From: CAVVDY01 sp963815775
GTDB taxonomy: Bacteria; Acidobacteriota; Terriglobia; Terriglobales; Acidobacteriaceae
Reading direction: 5' to 3'
DNA length: 64,000 nucleotides
NCBI GenBank assembly: GCA_963815775.1
Contig: CAWFIB010000028.1
Span: 124,001 to 188,000 of the forward strand
Of this stretch, positions 34,016 to 45,885 are shown one piece after another. Position 1 is the stretch's first letter. Each line of letters starts with the position of its first letter. The translations under genes were made by a program, and so were the position numbers. A model generated the notes under the pieces. The model was not told the origin of the DNA, ran no database searches, and saw nothing but the letters and a program-made list of their open reading frames with translations.

Positions 34016-35761
34016 ATGTCCTACGCCTCCTCAGTTGCTCGCCGTACTTCGTCCCTCGGTGTCCTGCTCGCAATGCTGATTCTGCTTGCCTCCGCTGCCT
34101 TCGCGCAGGCGCCGCAGTTCTCCATCACCTTCCCTGCCGAGCGCAGCGCACAGCCTCTCGACGGCCGCATGTTGCTCTTGCTCTCCAACGATCCGTCGGA
34201 AGAGCCGCGCATGCAGATCAACGACACGCCGGGGACGCAGATGGTCTTCGGCGTCACCGTCGATGGACTCAAGCCCGGCGAGCCGGTTATCGTCGATGAC
34301 AAAGCCTGGGGCTACCCCATCCGCAGCCTGAGTAATGTGCCGCCCGGAGACTACTACGTGCAGGCGCTGCTCAATATCTACGAAACTTTCCATCGTGCTG
34401 ATGGCAAGACGGTCAAGTTGCCTCCCGATCGCGGCGAAGGCCAGCACTGGAACCTCGCGCCCGGCAATCTTTACAGCAAGCCGGTAAAGATCGCGCTCGG
34501 CCACGGTGGTGAGCCCATCAAGATTGTTCTCGACCAACAGATTCCGCCGATCCCCGCGCCGGTTGATACGAAATACATTCGCCACATCCGCATCCAGAGC
34601 CAGCTCCTGACCAAGTTCTGGGGACGCCCGATGTATCTCTCTGCCATCGTGCTTGTGCCTTGGGGATTTGACGAGCACCCTGACGCGCATTACCCACTGA
34701 TGCTCTTCCACGACCACTTTGTGGCGGACTTTGACGGCTTTCGGACCGAGCCGCCCGATCCCAACCTAAAGCCCGACTACAGCGATCGCTTCCACATCTC
34801 CGGCTACAACCGCATTGAGCAGGAAGAGGCCTACAAGTTCTATCAGCAATGGATCTCGCCCAAGTTCCCGCGCTATCTCGTCGTCAAGCTGCAGCACGCC
34901 AATCCGTACTACGACGACTCCTACGCGGTGAACTCGGCCAACCTTGGACCCTACGGCGACGCCATTGAGACCGAGCTCATGCCCGCCCTCATGAAGAAGT
35001 TTCGCGCCATCCCTGACGGCTGGGCGCACTTTACCTATGGCGGCTCAACCGGCGGATGGGAATCGCTCGCCGCGCAGATCTTCTATCCCGATCACTACAA
35101 CGGCGTCTTCTGCGCCTGCCCCGATCCCATCGACTTCCGTGCTTACACCTTGATCAATATCTATAAGGACCCCAACGCCTTCTACCTCGAAGGCGCGCAC
35201 AAGCGAGTGGAGCAGCCCGGCATGCGCAACTACCTCGGCAATACCCTCATCACCATCAAGGACTCCAACGCCTACGAGCTCGCTCTGGGAGACCATGGCC
35301 GCTCGGGCGAGCAGTGGGACATCTGGCAGGCAGTCTATGGGCCGGTGGGAGCCGATGGCTATCCGCAGCCCATCTTCAATAAAGAGACCGGCGAAATCGA
35401 CCACAACGTCGCCGCCTACTGGAAAGAGCATTACGACCTGCGCGCCATCCTTGAGAAGAACTGGGCAACGCTCGGCCCCAAGCTGCAAGGCAAGATTCAC
35501 ATCTATGTCGGGAGTGCCGATACCTACTTCCTCAATGACGCCGTCTACCTCATGCAGGATTTTCTGGAGAGCACCAGGAATCCTCCCTATGACGGCGAGA
35601 TCAAGTATGGTGACCGCGCCGAACATTGCTGGAACGGCGATCCCAAGTTGCCCAACTATCTCTCACGCTTGCACTACAACACCATGTATCTGCCGAAGAT
35701 CCTGGAGCGCATGGCGAAGACCGCCCCTGCCGGCGCAGACTTGAAGAGTTGGAGGTACTGA
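34016..35761 (+). CDS. exported alpha/beta-hydrolase esterase-like protein
   Basis: 581 residues with a signal peptide ending 'SAAFA'. The N-terminal about 180 residues form beta-rich domain(s). The catalytic half has the nucleophile elbow G-G-S344-T-G-G ('FTYGGSTGGWESLAAQIF'), a likely acid in 'YVGSADTYFLND' and a His in 'DRAEHCWNG'. It resembles the D-family of putative esterases. The substrate is unknown. It is not clearly linked to the upstream oxygenase because the transposase unit separates them. Confidence 0.75.
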   Translation: MSYASSVARRTSSLGVLLAMLILLASAAFAQAPQFSITFPAERSAQPLDGRMLLLLSNDPSEEPRMQINDTPGTQMVFGVTVDGLKPGEPVIVDDKAWGYPIRSLSNVPPGDYYVQALLNIYETFHRADGKTVKLPPDRGEGQHWNLAPGNLYSKPVKIALGHGGEPIKIVLDQQIPPIPAPVDTKYIRHIRIQSQLLTKFWGRPMYLSAIVLVPWGFDEHPDAHYPLMLFHDHFVADFDGFRTEPPDPNLKPDYSDRFHISGYNRIEQEEAYKFYQQWISPKFPRYLVVKLQHANPYYDDSYAVNSANLGPYGDAIETELMPALMKKFRAIPDGWAHFTYGGSTGGWESLAAQIFYPDHYNGVFCACPDPIDFRAYTLINIYKDPNAFYLEGAHKRVEQPGMRNYLGNTLITIKDSNAYELALGDHGRSGEQWDIWQAVYGPVGADGYPQPIFNKETGEIDHNVAAYWKEHYDLRAILEKNWATLGPKLQGKIHIYVGSADTYFLNDAVYLMQDFLESTRNPPYDGEIKYGDRAEHCWNGDPKLPNYLSRLHYNTMYLPKILERMAKTAPAGADLKSWRY

Positions 35762-36031
35762 ACGGACATACGCTGCTCGAGTTATTGGGCCATAATGCCT
35801 CTGCCCCACAACTTTTCTTAACAGTGTATCGGAGAACATCTTCCCGCTGCGAAGGGTTTCTCCCTGTGCAATTGACGATCCCAACTCGGGCTGGCAGCGT
35901 GTACTCCTCTTACCGCAGAGAAGTTCGACGAAGTAGTAATCCTCATGGCGACCTCGGGCTCGCCTGGTTGGACGCTCACGCTTTACATCCTGGCTATAAC
36001 CTTTCACCCCTTAACGAAGGAGTTTCGAAAC

Positions 36032-36457
36032 ATGAAGCAAGTTTTTCTGCGCGGCGCTCTGGCCCTGGCCGTGGTCTTTGGAGGCGCCACCGCTTACGCT
36101 CAGATGGGTGGCCAGGGCGGCGGCGGACCCCATGGCCAGCATCAGCCGATGTCGACCGACCAGCATCTGCAAATGCTCACCCAGCAACTCAGTCTCACAA
36201 GCGACCAGCAGCAACAGATCAAGCCGATCCTGGAGAACGAGTCGCAGCAGATGGAGTCGTTGCGCTCCGACACCGCGCTCTCGCAGCAGGACCGCATGAG
36301 CAAGATGCGTGAGATCCGGCAGAACTCGGCCGGCCAGATTCAACCGATTCTCACAACAGAGCAGCAGGCTAAGTGGCAGGAGATGCGAAGCCGCGGCCGT
36401 CGCGGTATGGGCCAGGGCGGCGCCACCCCGCAAGGCACGCCACCGGACCCGCAGTAG
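36032..36457 (+). CDS. Spy/LTXXQ-family periplasmic protein
   Basis: 141 residues. Signal peptide (RGALALAVVFGGATAYA), Gly/His-rich linker, then the helical Spy-type region 'LTQQLSLTSDQQQQIKPILE' and 'ILTTEQQAKWQEMRSR'. This is the repeated LTxxQ signature of CpxP/Spy/CnrX-like proteins, which act as periplasmic chaperones or sense envelope stress. AAGGAG precedes the ATG. The tail is Gly/Pro-rich. Confidence 0.82.
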   Translation: MKQVFLRGALALAVVFGGATAYAQMGGQGGGGPHGQHQPMSTDQHLQMLTQQLSLTSDQQQQIKPILENESQQMESLRSDTALSQQDRMSKMREIRQNSAGQIQPILTTEQQAKWQEMRSRGRRGMGQGGATPQGTPPDPQ

Positions 36458-36474
36458 CAAGGATTTATCCTCGA

Positions 36475-36510
36475 TCAAAGCGCAGTCCAGCGACCAAAGC
36501 TGCGCTTTGA
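36475..36510. terminator. bidirectional terminator hairpin between convergent genes
   Basis: Perfect 11-bp stem TCAAAGCGCAG / CTGCGCTTTGA with a 14-base loop, between the LTXXQ gene (+) and fumC (-). Its right arm ends at the fumC stop codon. Confidence 0.65.
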
Positions 36511-37911
36511 CTATTTCCCTTTCGCCGGCAGGCTCGGCCCCAGCATCTTGGCCGGGTCGACCACGCGGTCGAACTCCGCTTCCGTCACGTAGCCGAGTTG
36601 TAGCGCCGCTTCCTTCAGGGTGAGGTCGTGGTCCATGGCGAAGTGCGCCAGGTGCGCCGCCTTGTCATAGCCGATCACCGGAGACAGTGCCGTCACCAGC
36701 ATCAGCGAGCGCTCTACGTATTCCGCAATCTTCTTCCGGTTCGGCTTCGCGCCTTCAATCAGGTGCTGGCGGAAATTAGTGCAGCCGTCAGTCAAGAGCG
36801 TGATGGACTGTACGATATTGTGAATCATCAGAGGCTTATAGACGTTCATCTCGAGATAACCGCCCGCTCCGCCAAAGCCGACTGCAACATCATTGGCCAT
36901 CACCTGCACCGCGATCATGGTCAGCGCCTCGACCTGCGTTGGGTTCACCTTGCCCGGCATGATTGACGACCCCGGCTCGTTCGCCGGAATGTGCAGCTCG
37001 GCAAATCCGGCGCGCGGCCCGCACGACAGCAGGCGAATGTCGTTGGCTATCTTGGACAGCGAAACTGCCAGCGTGCGCAGCGTGCCGGAGAGCTGAACCA
37101 GCGCATCGTGCGCTCCCTGCACCGCAAACTTGTTGGGAGCGCTGACAAACGGCAGCCCAGTGATCTTCGCCACCTCCGCCGCTGCGGCTTCGTCGAATCC
37201 CGGCCAGGCATTGATGCCCGTTCCCACTGCCGTGCCACCGAGCGCGAGCTCATACACGCTCGGCAATGCTCCCTGAATTCGTTGCAAGTCGTCGGCGAGC
37301 ATTACCGCGTAGCCTGACCACTCCTGCCCCAGGGTAAGCGGCGTCGCATCCTGCATGTGCGTCCGCCCGATTTTGATAATGTCTTTCCACTCTTCCGCCT
37401 TCGCGGCAATGGAGTCTTGCAAAGCCTGCACTGCGGGCATCAGGCGCTGCTTCACGCCCATCGCTGCGGCAATGTACATCGCCGCAGGAAAAGTGTCGTT
37501 CGACGACTGCGACAGGTTCACGTGATCGTTGGGATGTACCGGCCGCTTCGAGCCCAGCGGCGTTCCCTCAAGCTGGCAGCAGCGGTTGGAGATGACTTCG
37601 TTCACGTTCATGTTGAACTGGGTGCCGCTGCCGGTCATCCACACGTGCAGCGGGAACATGTCTTCATGCTGCCCGGCCAGCAGTTCATCGCACACTTGCG
37701 AAATTAAGCGATATTTTTCCTCGGAGAGATGCCCGCCTTCATGATTGGCAATTGCCGCCGCCTTCTTCAACACGGCATAGGCGGTGATCATCTCACGCGG
37801 CATCAGCTCGGTGCCGATACTGAAATATTTCAGGGAACGCTGGGTTTGCGAGCCCCAGAGCTTCTCCTCCGGGACCTCGATCTCGCCATGGCTGTCGGAT
37901 TCCTTGCGCAT
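36511..37911 (-). CDS. fumC: class II fumarate hydratase
   Basis: 466 residues; interconverts fumarate and malate in the TCA cycle without an iron-sulfur cluster. Motifs: 'WMTGSGTQFNMNVNEVISNR', 'SQSSNDTFPAAMYIA', 'KIGRTHMQDATPLTLGQE' and the family signature 'GSSIMPGKVNPTQ', with the C-terminal 'GYDKAAHLAH'. Length and order are normal. It lies 64 bp behind the STN-like gene on the same strand. Confidence 0.95.
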   Translation of the reverse strand: MRKESDSHGEIEVPEEKLWGSQTQRSLKYFSIGTELMPREMITAYAVLKKAAAIANHEGGHLSEEKYRLISQVCDELLAGQHEDMFPLHVWMTGSGTQFNMNVNEVISNRCCQLEGTPLGSKRPVHPNDHVNLSQSSNDTFPAAMYIAAAMGVKQRLMPAVQALQDSIAAKAEEWKDIIKIGRTHMQDATPLTLGQEWSGYAVMLADDLQRIQGALPSVYELALGGTAVGTGINAWPGFDEAAAAEVAKITGLPFVSAPNKFAVQGAHDALVQLSGTLRTLAVSLSKIANDIRLLSCGPRAGFAELHIPANEPGSSIMPGKVNPTQVEALTMIAVQVMANDVAVGFGGAGGYLEMNVYKPLMIHNIVQSITLLTDGCTNFRQHLIEGAKPNRKKIAEYVERSLMLVTALSPVIGYDKAAHLAHFAMDHDLTLKEAALQLGYVTEAEFDRVVDPAKMLGPSLPAKGK

Positions 37912-37975
37912 GAGGTTATGAGAACACTTTTGCGCATTTTTTGCAGAGACACGATGGCTGTGGGTGGGTTGGAAC

Positions 37976-38851
37976 TTACTGCTTGGTCTCGGCTCCCGTG
38001 TTGCTCGTCGGCCCCAGTCCAGGGAAGGGCGAGCCGGTTGGGCCGGGCTTTACCGGAATCGGATTGCCAAACTGATCGGGAAACGGCAGCACAGTCGGAG
38101 GCTTGTCGCTTGTCGGAATGGGGTGGCCTTCCGCGTCGGGAAATGGCAGATACGGCTGGGTTGGTCCTCCGGCGCCCGTGAACAGCATGGATTCTCCCTT
38201 CGGCAGGGTCTGCCCGGGTGCCTCAGTGTTGGCCTGCGCCTCGGTGCCAGACACACTGGGAACCTCGCTCGCGTTCACGTCAGGAGCAGGCTCCTGCAGC
38301 TCCGATTGCGGCGGAGGCGGAGGGGGCTGGGTTGGAACGTTTCCGGGAAACGGCCGCGAGTGCAGAGGCTTGAAGGTCGGCGTCGGAGGCGCCTCAGGGG
38401 TTGGAACCGGCGCGCTCCCCTTGGGAGCGTGTCCCAGGAACGCGATCGACGTCGCTCCGCCCTCTGCCGAGCGCGAGAACTCATAGTTGACGTCCGTGCC
38501 TTCCACCAGCTTGGCAATCACCTGCCGCAACGTGCCTTCCACTGACATCGCCGGGCCGTGATAGCTTGTCAGCGTCTCGGTACCGGTGCATTTGATCTTC
38601 TGCTCCTGGCAGAGCGACGACATGACCGTGCTCAGCGGAGCTTGGTCCGGAACATTCACTTCGAGCTGGCCATCGTGCGAGGCGACCTTCACCGGCTGGG
38701 CCACTGCGGAAGCGGTCCCGGCGGAAACGTTCCCGCTTGCTGCAACAGGCGTTGGCGCTGGAGTCGCCGATTGCGCCAGACAAGAACCGGTAAGCCCGAC
38801 GATCAGGGCCAGGACAAAGCAAGCAGTCGCAATTGAGCGCATGTATCCCAT
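37976..38851 (-). CDS. exported STN-like, proline-rich protein
   Basis: 291 residues. After the signal peptide, residues about 50-135 form a small domain ('SHDGQLEVNVPDQAPLSTVM', 'SVEGTLRQVIAKLVEGTDVN') that resembles the STN domain of secretins and TonB receptors. The remaining half is low-complexity Pro/Gly-rich sequence ('PTQPPPPPPQSE', 'PFPDAEGHPIP', 'PFPDQFGNPIP'). It is probably a periplasmic linker protein. Partner unknown. Confidence 0.6.
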   Translation of the reverse strand: MGYMRSIATACFVLALIVGLTGSCLAQSATPAPTPVAASGNVSAGTASAVAQPVKVASHDGQLEVNVPDQAPLSTVMSSLCQEQKIKCTGTETLTSYHGPAMSVEGTLRQVIAKLVEGTDVNYEFSRSAEGGATSIAFLGHAPKGSAPVPTPEAPPTPTFKPLHSRPFPGNVPTQPPPPPPQSELQEPAPDVNASEVPSVSGTEAQANTEAPGQTLPKGESMLFTGAGGPTQPYLPFPDAEGHPIPTSDKPPTVLPFPDQFGNPIPVKPGPTGSPFPGLGPTSNTGAETKQ

Positions 38852-39007
38852 GACACCAGAAATCCTACTCTAGTTTACCGTCGATCGCGGTTGCCGGCGA
38901 ACCGAATTGCGCCTTCTATCGCGCTCGTTCTGCATCGTGTTCCGCAAAGCGGGCCATTTCTCGCACATTCATTCTCACCACATCCGACGGTGCACACCTC
39001 TTTTCCT

Positions 39008-39910
39008 TTATCTGATCTCCGCCATCTTCGCCTGTACTTCGTCCATGCTCCACTCCGGAATCGCACCCACCTTGCTCGCCACGACTGCTCCCGCGGCATT
39101 GGCGAAGCGGCCAATCTGCTGCACATTCCAGCCCTGGCTCAGTCCATGGACGATGCCCGCTGCGAACGCATCGCCAGCACCAACGGTATCCGCAATCTCA
39201 ACGTGAAAGCCAGGTACCTGCATGTACTGCCCATCTTTCAGAATCGAGCAGCCGCGCTCGCCGCAGGTGACGCACACAATCGCCGGGCCAAAGCGGTCGG
39301 CCCAGCGGCGAGCAAAGCCTTCAATCGAGCCTTGCTCGCCGTCCGCGTCGAAGTTTGCGTCGAGGCACTCAGCCTCCCAGTCGTTGAGCTTCACCACCGT
39401 CGAATGCGACGAAAGCTGCTCGACCGCCGTCAGGTTCCAGTTATTGTCGCGCAGATTGACGTCATAGATACGCCTCGCAGAGGGCAGTGCTTGCAAGAGT
39501 CTGAGCGTCGAGGCCAGGGCCGCGCCCGCAGTGTGGAACAGCGTCCCGTAATAAATCCATTGCGGGTCGAGTTTGCACAGAGCCCTAAGATCGCCGGCTG
39601 ACATCTCTACGAAGTCATACGCCGCGGGGCGCACGATACGAAATGTCGGCTTGCCGTCGAGGTCCAGCTCCACCTCGGCGGTGCCCGTCGGCCTGCCCGG
39701 CAGTACGCGAATGAATTCAGTTGCGATACCCAGCCCGCGAATCAACTCCAGCGCGCGATGGCCGCGCCTGTCGTCGCCGACGGCGCTAAGCGGAAAGACC
39801 TCGTGCCCAAGCTTCTGGGCATGAGCGGCAAAATTCAGCGGCGCCCCGCCGAGATGCTCTTTCTGGCCGATCACGTCCCACAAAATCTCGCCGACGCTCA
39901 GAATGCGCAT
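39008..39910 (-). CDS. PfkB-family carbohydrate kinase
   Basis: 300 residues from the ATG at 39910. PfkB signature 1 region: 'HLGGAPLNFAAHAQKLG'. Signature 2: 'DTVGAGDAFAAGIVHGL', with the catalytic Asp. The sequence resembles fructokinase/ribokinase-type enzymes that phosphorylate sugars or nucleosides. It is 108 bp behind cysS on the same strand. Confidence 0.9.
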   Translation of the reverse strand: MRILSVGEILWDVIGQKEHLGGAPLNFAAHAQKLGHEVFPLSAVGDDRRGHRALELIRGLGIATEFIRVLPGRPTGTAEVELDLDGKPTFRIVRPAAYDFVEMSAGDLRALCKLDPQWIYYGTLFHTAGAALASTLRLLQALPSARRIYDVNLRDNNWNLTAVEQLSSHSTVVKLNDWEAECLDANFDADGEQGSIEGFARRWADRFGPAIVCVTCGERGCSILKDGQYMQVPGFHVEIADTVGAGDAFAAGIVHGLSQGWNVQQIGRFANAAGAVVASKVGAIPEWSMDEVQAKMAEIR

Positions 39911-40018
39911 GACTAACACTTCCCCGTTGGCCACAGATCGGTTCGATGCGCGTGACGGCTCAACTCAAACCAATCCCTGTTGAATCTGCGCCCTCCGCGT
40001 TCTTCCGCGGTTGTCCTC

Positions 40019-41506
<1,488 letters not shown>

Positions 41507-41662
41507 GAAGCCTTTCAGACGCGATGAAAGAAACTCGATTGTAGGGTTCGGCGAGAAACAGGGTCAACCGAGGACGACTCCGCCGCTCCATCGGAGCATC
41601 GTTCTCGAAGAACAAGGAAGACGACACGCCGACATTCGACCCCGCCTCCAACCAACCGAAAG

Positions 41663-41692
41663 CTGACATCTCCCGCCTTACCGCTTTAAGAT
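41663..41692 (+). promoter_or_regulatory. putative promoter for acnA
   Basis: CTGACA (41663-41668), 18-bp spacer, TAAGAT (41687-41692), in the cysS-acnA divergent region, 62 bp before the acnA ATG. The same -10 and spacing occur in the promoter at 50558. Confidence 0.4.
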
Positions 41693-41753
41693 AGAGAGTG
41701 CCCGCCGGCTTATCGCGCCCCAACTCGTCTTCTTCAGAAAGAAGGACTCATAC

Positions 41754-44504
41754 ATGAACAGTTTCGGCAGCCGTTCCACCCTCCGCGTCGGCAACCGCGA
41801 ATTCGAAATCTACCGCCTCAACGCCCTTGAGCAGCATGGATGCTCCGTCAAGCACTTGCCCTATTCTCTGCGCATCCTGCTGGAAAATCTTCTGCGCCGT
41901 GAAGACGGCAAGACCGTCAAGGCAGATGACATCAAGGCGCTGTCCTCGTGGTCGGCCAAAAGCACACCGTCGCAGGAGATCGCCTTCATGCCCAGCCGCG
42001 TGCTGTTGCAGGACTTCACCGGCGTGCCCGCGGTGGTCGATCTCGCCGCCATGCGTGACGCCATGAAGGCCCTCGGCGGCAAGCCATCGCTCATCAATCC
42101 GCTGCAACCCGCGGAATTGGTCATCGATCACTCGGTGCAGGTCGACGAATTCGGAACGCCGCAGGCCTTGCAACTCAATGCCGAACTGGAGTTCCAGCGC
42201 AACAAAGAGCGCTACGCCTTCCTCCGCTGGGGACAGACTGCCTTCAAGAACTTCGCTATCGTGCCGCCGGACACTGGCATCGTTCACCAGATCAACCTGG
42301 AGTATCTCGCGCGCGTGGTCTTCGTCGGCGCGAATGGCGAATCCGGCAAGCCGCTCGCCTATCCCGACACGCTGGTCGGCACCGACTCGCACACCACGAT
42401 GATCAACGGGCTTGGCGTGCTGGGCTGGGGTGTCGGCGGTATTGAAGCCGAGGCCGCTATGCTCGGCCAACCGGTATCGATGCTCATCCCGCACGTCATC
42501 GGCGTGCGCCTGGGCAACAGCCTGAAGGCTGGCTCCACTGCCACCGACCTCGTACTCACCGTTACCGAGATGTTGCGCAAGCACGGCGTCGTCGGCAAGT
42601 TCGTCGAATTCTTCGGCCCCGGCCTCCAGAACCTGCCGCTCGCCGATCGCGCCACTATCGCCAACATGGCGCCCGAGTACGGCGCCACCTGCGGCATTTT
42701 CCCTGTCGATCACGAAACGTTGAAATACCTCCGTCTCAGCGGCCGCAGCGAAGAATTGATCGCGCTGGTCGAGGCCTACTACAAGGAGCAGGGCCTCTTC
42801 CACACCAAAGACACGCCCGAAGCCGACTACACGCACGTCCTCGATCTCGACCTCGCAACCATCGAGCCCAGCATCGCCGGCCCCAAGCGTCCGCAGGACC
42901 GCGTGCCGCTCTCCAAGGCTGCCGAGTCGTTTGAACAGGCGCTGCCCAGCCTGCTCAAGCCCGGCCAGCAGGTTCCGCCCAAGCAGGGCGCGCGCTGGGA
43001 GGCCGAAGGTGGCCGTCCTGCCGGCATGGATTCGCAGCAGGATGGAGTCGAGGAGCACGTGTCCTACAATGGGGGACTCACTCACGGCAGTGTGGTCATC
43101 GCCGCCATCACCAGTTGCACCAATACCTCGAATCCCTCCGTCCTGATCGGCGCAGGCTTGCTGGCCAAGAAGGCGGTCGAGAAGGGTCTCAAGGTCCCCG
43201 CGTGGGTCAAGACCTCGCTCGCTCCCGGCTCCATGGTCGTCACCGAGTACCTCACGCGCTCCGGCCTGCTGCCCTATCTCGAGAAGCTGAAGTTCAACGT
43301 CGTCGGCTACGGCTGCACCACTTGCATCGGCAACTCAGGCCCGCTGCCGCAGGAAGTCTCCAGGGTCGTGACCGAGAACGATCTCGTCGTCGCCTCGGTG
43401 CTCAGCGGAAATCGCAATTTCGAAGGCCGCATCAACTCCGAGGTGCGCGCCAACTACCTCATGTCGCCGCCCCTGGTCGTCGCCTACGCCCTGGCCGGTC
43501 GCATGGATATCGATCTCTACAAAGAGCCGCTCGGCAACAGCAATGGCAAGCCGGTTTATCTGAAGGACATCTGGCCCACCGAGAAAGAAGTTGACGCGGT
43601 CCTGCAGGAGTTCGTCACCGGCGACCTCTTCCGCAGCGCCTACACCGACGTCTTCAAGGGCGACGAACGCTGGCGCGGACTCAATGTCCCACAGGGTGAG
43701 ACCTTTGCGTGGGACTCCTCTTCCACCTACGTCCGCAATCCACCGTACTTCGAGAACATGCCGAAACAACCCGTCGCCGTCGGCGACATTCACGGCGCGC
43801 GCGTGCTCTGCTATCTCGGCCACAGCGTAACCACCGACCACATCTCGCCTGCCGGCTCCATCAAGCACAACAGCCCGGCCGGGCAATACCTCATCGAACA
43901 CGGCGTGAAGCCCGCGGACTTCAACTCCTACGGCTCGCGGCGCGGCAATCACGAGGTGATGATGCGCGGCACATTCGCCAACGTTCGCCTGCGCAACAAG
44001 CTGACCCCTGAGCGCGAAGGCGCCTACACCCGCCACCTGCCGAATGGCGAAGAGATGTTCATCTTCGACGCCTCGGAGAAGTATCGCGCGGAAGTCACGC
44101 CCCTGCTGATTCTCGCCGGCAAGGAGTACGGCTCCGGCTCATCGCGCGACTGGGCCGCCAAAGGCCCTCTTCTGCTGGGAGTGCGCGCCGTGCTGGCCGA
44201 AAGCTTCGAGCGCATTCACCGCTCCAACCTGGTAGGCATGGGAATTCTGCCGCTGCAGTTCCTCGACGACGAGAACGCCGAAACCTGCGGCCTCACCGGC
44301 GAGGAGCTGTACGACATTGTGGGACTCACCCACGTGCTGGAGCACTTCCCCTCCGGCAAGACGGTGAAGGTCCATGCCAAAAGGGCCGACGGCACGACCG
44401 TCACGCTCGACGCCACCGTGCGCATCGACACTCCGCAGGAAGTGCAGTATTACAAGCACGGCGGCATCCTGCAGTACGTCCTGCGCCAGTTGCTGCACAA
44501 CTAA
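41754..44504 (+). CDS. acnA: aconitate hydratase A
   Basis: 916 residues, of the AcnA/IRP-type 4Fe-4S aconitases, converting citrate to isocitrate. Cluster ligands: one Cys in 'ITSCTNTSNPSVLIG' and two in 'YGCTTCIGNSGPL'. 'TDSHTTMINGLGVLGWGVGG' and 'LAGKEYGSGSSRDWAAKG' are conserved active-site segments. AAGGAC precedes the ATG. Together with fumC it is the second TCA-cycle gene in this window. Confidence 0.95.
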   Translation: MNSFGSRSTLRVGNREFEIYRLNALEQHGCSVKHLPYSLRILLENLLRREDGKTVKADDIKALSSWSAKSTPSQEIAFMPSRVLLQDFTGVPAVVDLAAMRDAMKALGGKPSLINPLQPAELVIDHSVQVDEFGTPQALQLNAELEFQRNKERYAFLRWGQTAFKNFAIVPPDTGIVHQINLEYLARVVFVGANGESGKPLAYPDTLVGTDSHTTMINGLGVLGWGVGGIEAEAAMLGQPVSMLIPHVIGVRLGNSLKAGSTATDLVLTVTEMLRKHGVVGKFVEFFGPGLQNLPLADRATIANMAPEYGATCGIFPVDHETLKYLRLSGRSEELIALVEAYYKEQGLFHTKDTPEADYTHVLDLDLATIEPSIAGPKRPQDRVPLSKAAESFEQALPSLLKPGQQVPPKQGARWEAEGGRPAGMDSQQDGVEEHVSYNGGLTHGSVVIAAITSCTNTSNPSVLIGAGLLAKKAVEKGLKVPAWVKTSLAPGSMVVTEYLTRSGLLPYLEKLKFNVVGYGCTTCIGNSGPLPQEVSRVVTENDLVVASVLSGNRNFEGRINSEVRANYLMSPPLVVAYALAGRMDIDLYKEPLGNSNGKPVYLKDIWPTEKEVDAVLQEFVTGDLFRSAYTDVFKGDERWRGLNVPQGETFAWDSSSTYVRNPPYFENMPKQPVAVGDIHGARVLCYLGHSVTTDHISPAGSIKHNSPAGQYLIEHGVKPADFNSYGSRRGNHEVMMRGTFANVRLRNKLTPEREGAYTRHLPNGEEMFIFDASEKYRAEVTPLLILAGKEYGSGSSRDWAAKGPLLLGVRAVLAESFERIHRSNLVGMGILPLQFLDDENAETCGLTGEELYDIVGLTHVLEHFPSGKTVKVHAKRADGTTVTLDATVRIDTPQEVQYYKHGGILQYVLRQLLHN

Positions 44505-44726
44505 AGGCCGGGGTCTCCAGCATTCTGCGGGGAAAAACCAAGGGCTATCAGCGCTCGGCTTCAGCAGGACCACCCCGGCACGAACATCGCGAGCTCTAGC
44601 CTTTGGAAGAACGCAATGGACTGCGCGAACTAGAACCCGACTTCGTAATGAGAATTCGGTGCCAGCAAGAGTGGTGCTTTCAACAAGACTCAGCCGCCTG
44701 AGAGTAATGTGCCGGGCGTCTAGCTT

Positions 44727-45717
44727 TTACGTCGTTTGGCGCTGTGATTTTGCGATCGGCTGCCCAGTCGCCACCTCAAGCGATGAGGTGGCACAAAGGC
44801 GCTTCAGCGCATTGACGTTCATCAGGTCGTCGAGCGGCTCGTCGATGGGCGTTTCGGCGATGAAGGCGACGTGGGCGAGTCGGGGATGGTTGAGCAGGCG
44901 GCGAAAGGGCTCCAGCCCGATGCTTCCCTTCCCGATGTGTTGATGGCGGTCGAGCTTTGAGCCACACGCGGCCTTGGCATCGTTGCAGTGGAAGACGTGA
45001 ATGTTCTGCAGGCCGATGGCGCGATTGAGTGCGGCGAGCGTTTGGTCGAATCCTTCGTCGGTGACGATGTCGTAACCGGCAACGTGGGTGTGGCAGGTAT
45101 CGATACACGCGCCAACGGGTACAAGTTTTCGCAACGACTGAACCAACTCGGCCACCTGATGGATGCTGCCTCCGAGGGAAAACTCCGAGCCGGCGGTGTT
45201 CTCGATGAGCACATGCAGCCCCAGACTTATCGAGATCGAGTCCTTGTGAAGCCTGCGCGATAGCCTTGGCGGCCTGCCGCAGTCCGTCGTCTCTGCTCAA
45301 GCCGCGATATGAGCCGGGATGTACCACCAGGAATTCGGCGCCGAGCGCCAGCGCCCGCTCCAGTTCGCCGCGAAAAGCGGCAATCGACTTGGAGTGAAAC
45401 TCGGGATTACCGCCCGCAAGGTTGATCAGGTAGTTAGCATGGATCGCCAGCGGCTTGAGGTCATAGCGCTCGCGCAGGCGGCGCATTTCGGCACATTGCG
45501 ACCGTGCAAGCCCATAGGGTTTCCATTGTCGCGGGCTGGAAGAAAAAATCTGGAAGGCATTGCATCCGAGTCGATAAGCGCGCTCGGCGCTGGTCTCGAC
45601 ACCGCCGGCGGTGGAGGTGTGAATGCCGATGCGGCGTGAGGTGAGCAGAGGCGGCTTTGCCGGCGCGGGGATGAGCTTCAGGATGTCCTTCTCGACCTTG
45701 GGCCCTTGGCGAGGCAT
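44727..45717 (-). pseudogene. nfo: endonuclease IV (AP endonuclease), frameshifted
   Basis: Two frames together give a full Nfo. The first (from 45717) gives 'RIGIHTSTAGGVETSAERAY', 'CNAFQIFSSSPRQWKP', 'IHANYLINLAGGN' and 'FLVVHPGSYRG'. After a +1 shift near 45219-45225, at a G4 run, the second gives 'LHVLIENTAGSEFSLGG', 'GACIDTCHTHVAGYDI', 'HCNDAKAACGSKLDRHQHIG' and 'PLDDLMNVNALKRLC'. Zinc-binding His/Glu/Asp residues occur in both halves. Intact, it would cleave abasic sites during base-excision repair. Confidence 0.85.
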
Positions 45718-45885
45718 GTGCGCGATTGTAATTCGAACCTGAAGATGGCGATAAAGGCAACACCCACGTCACCGCCCGTCACACTGTTTCCGTGGTCTAA
45801 TCTAGGGTTAGTTGCCAGGGCGGGCGCAGTTGTTCACGCACTCTGGCCAGCGCGCTTGGAACGTATCCGGCCAGATCTGCATCCA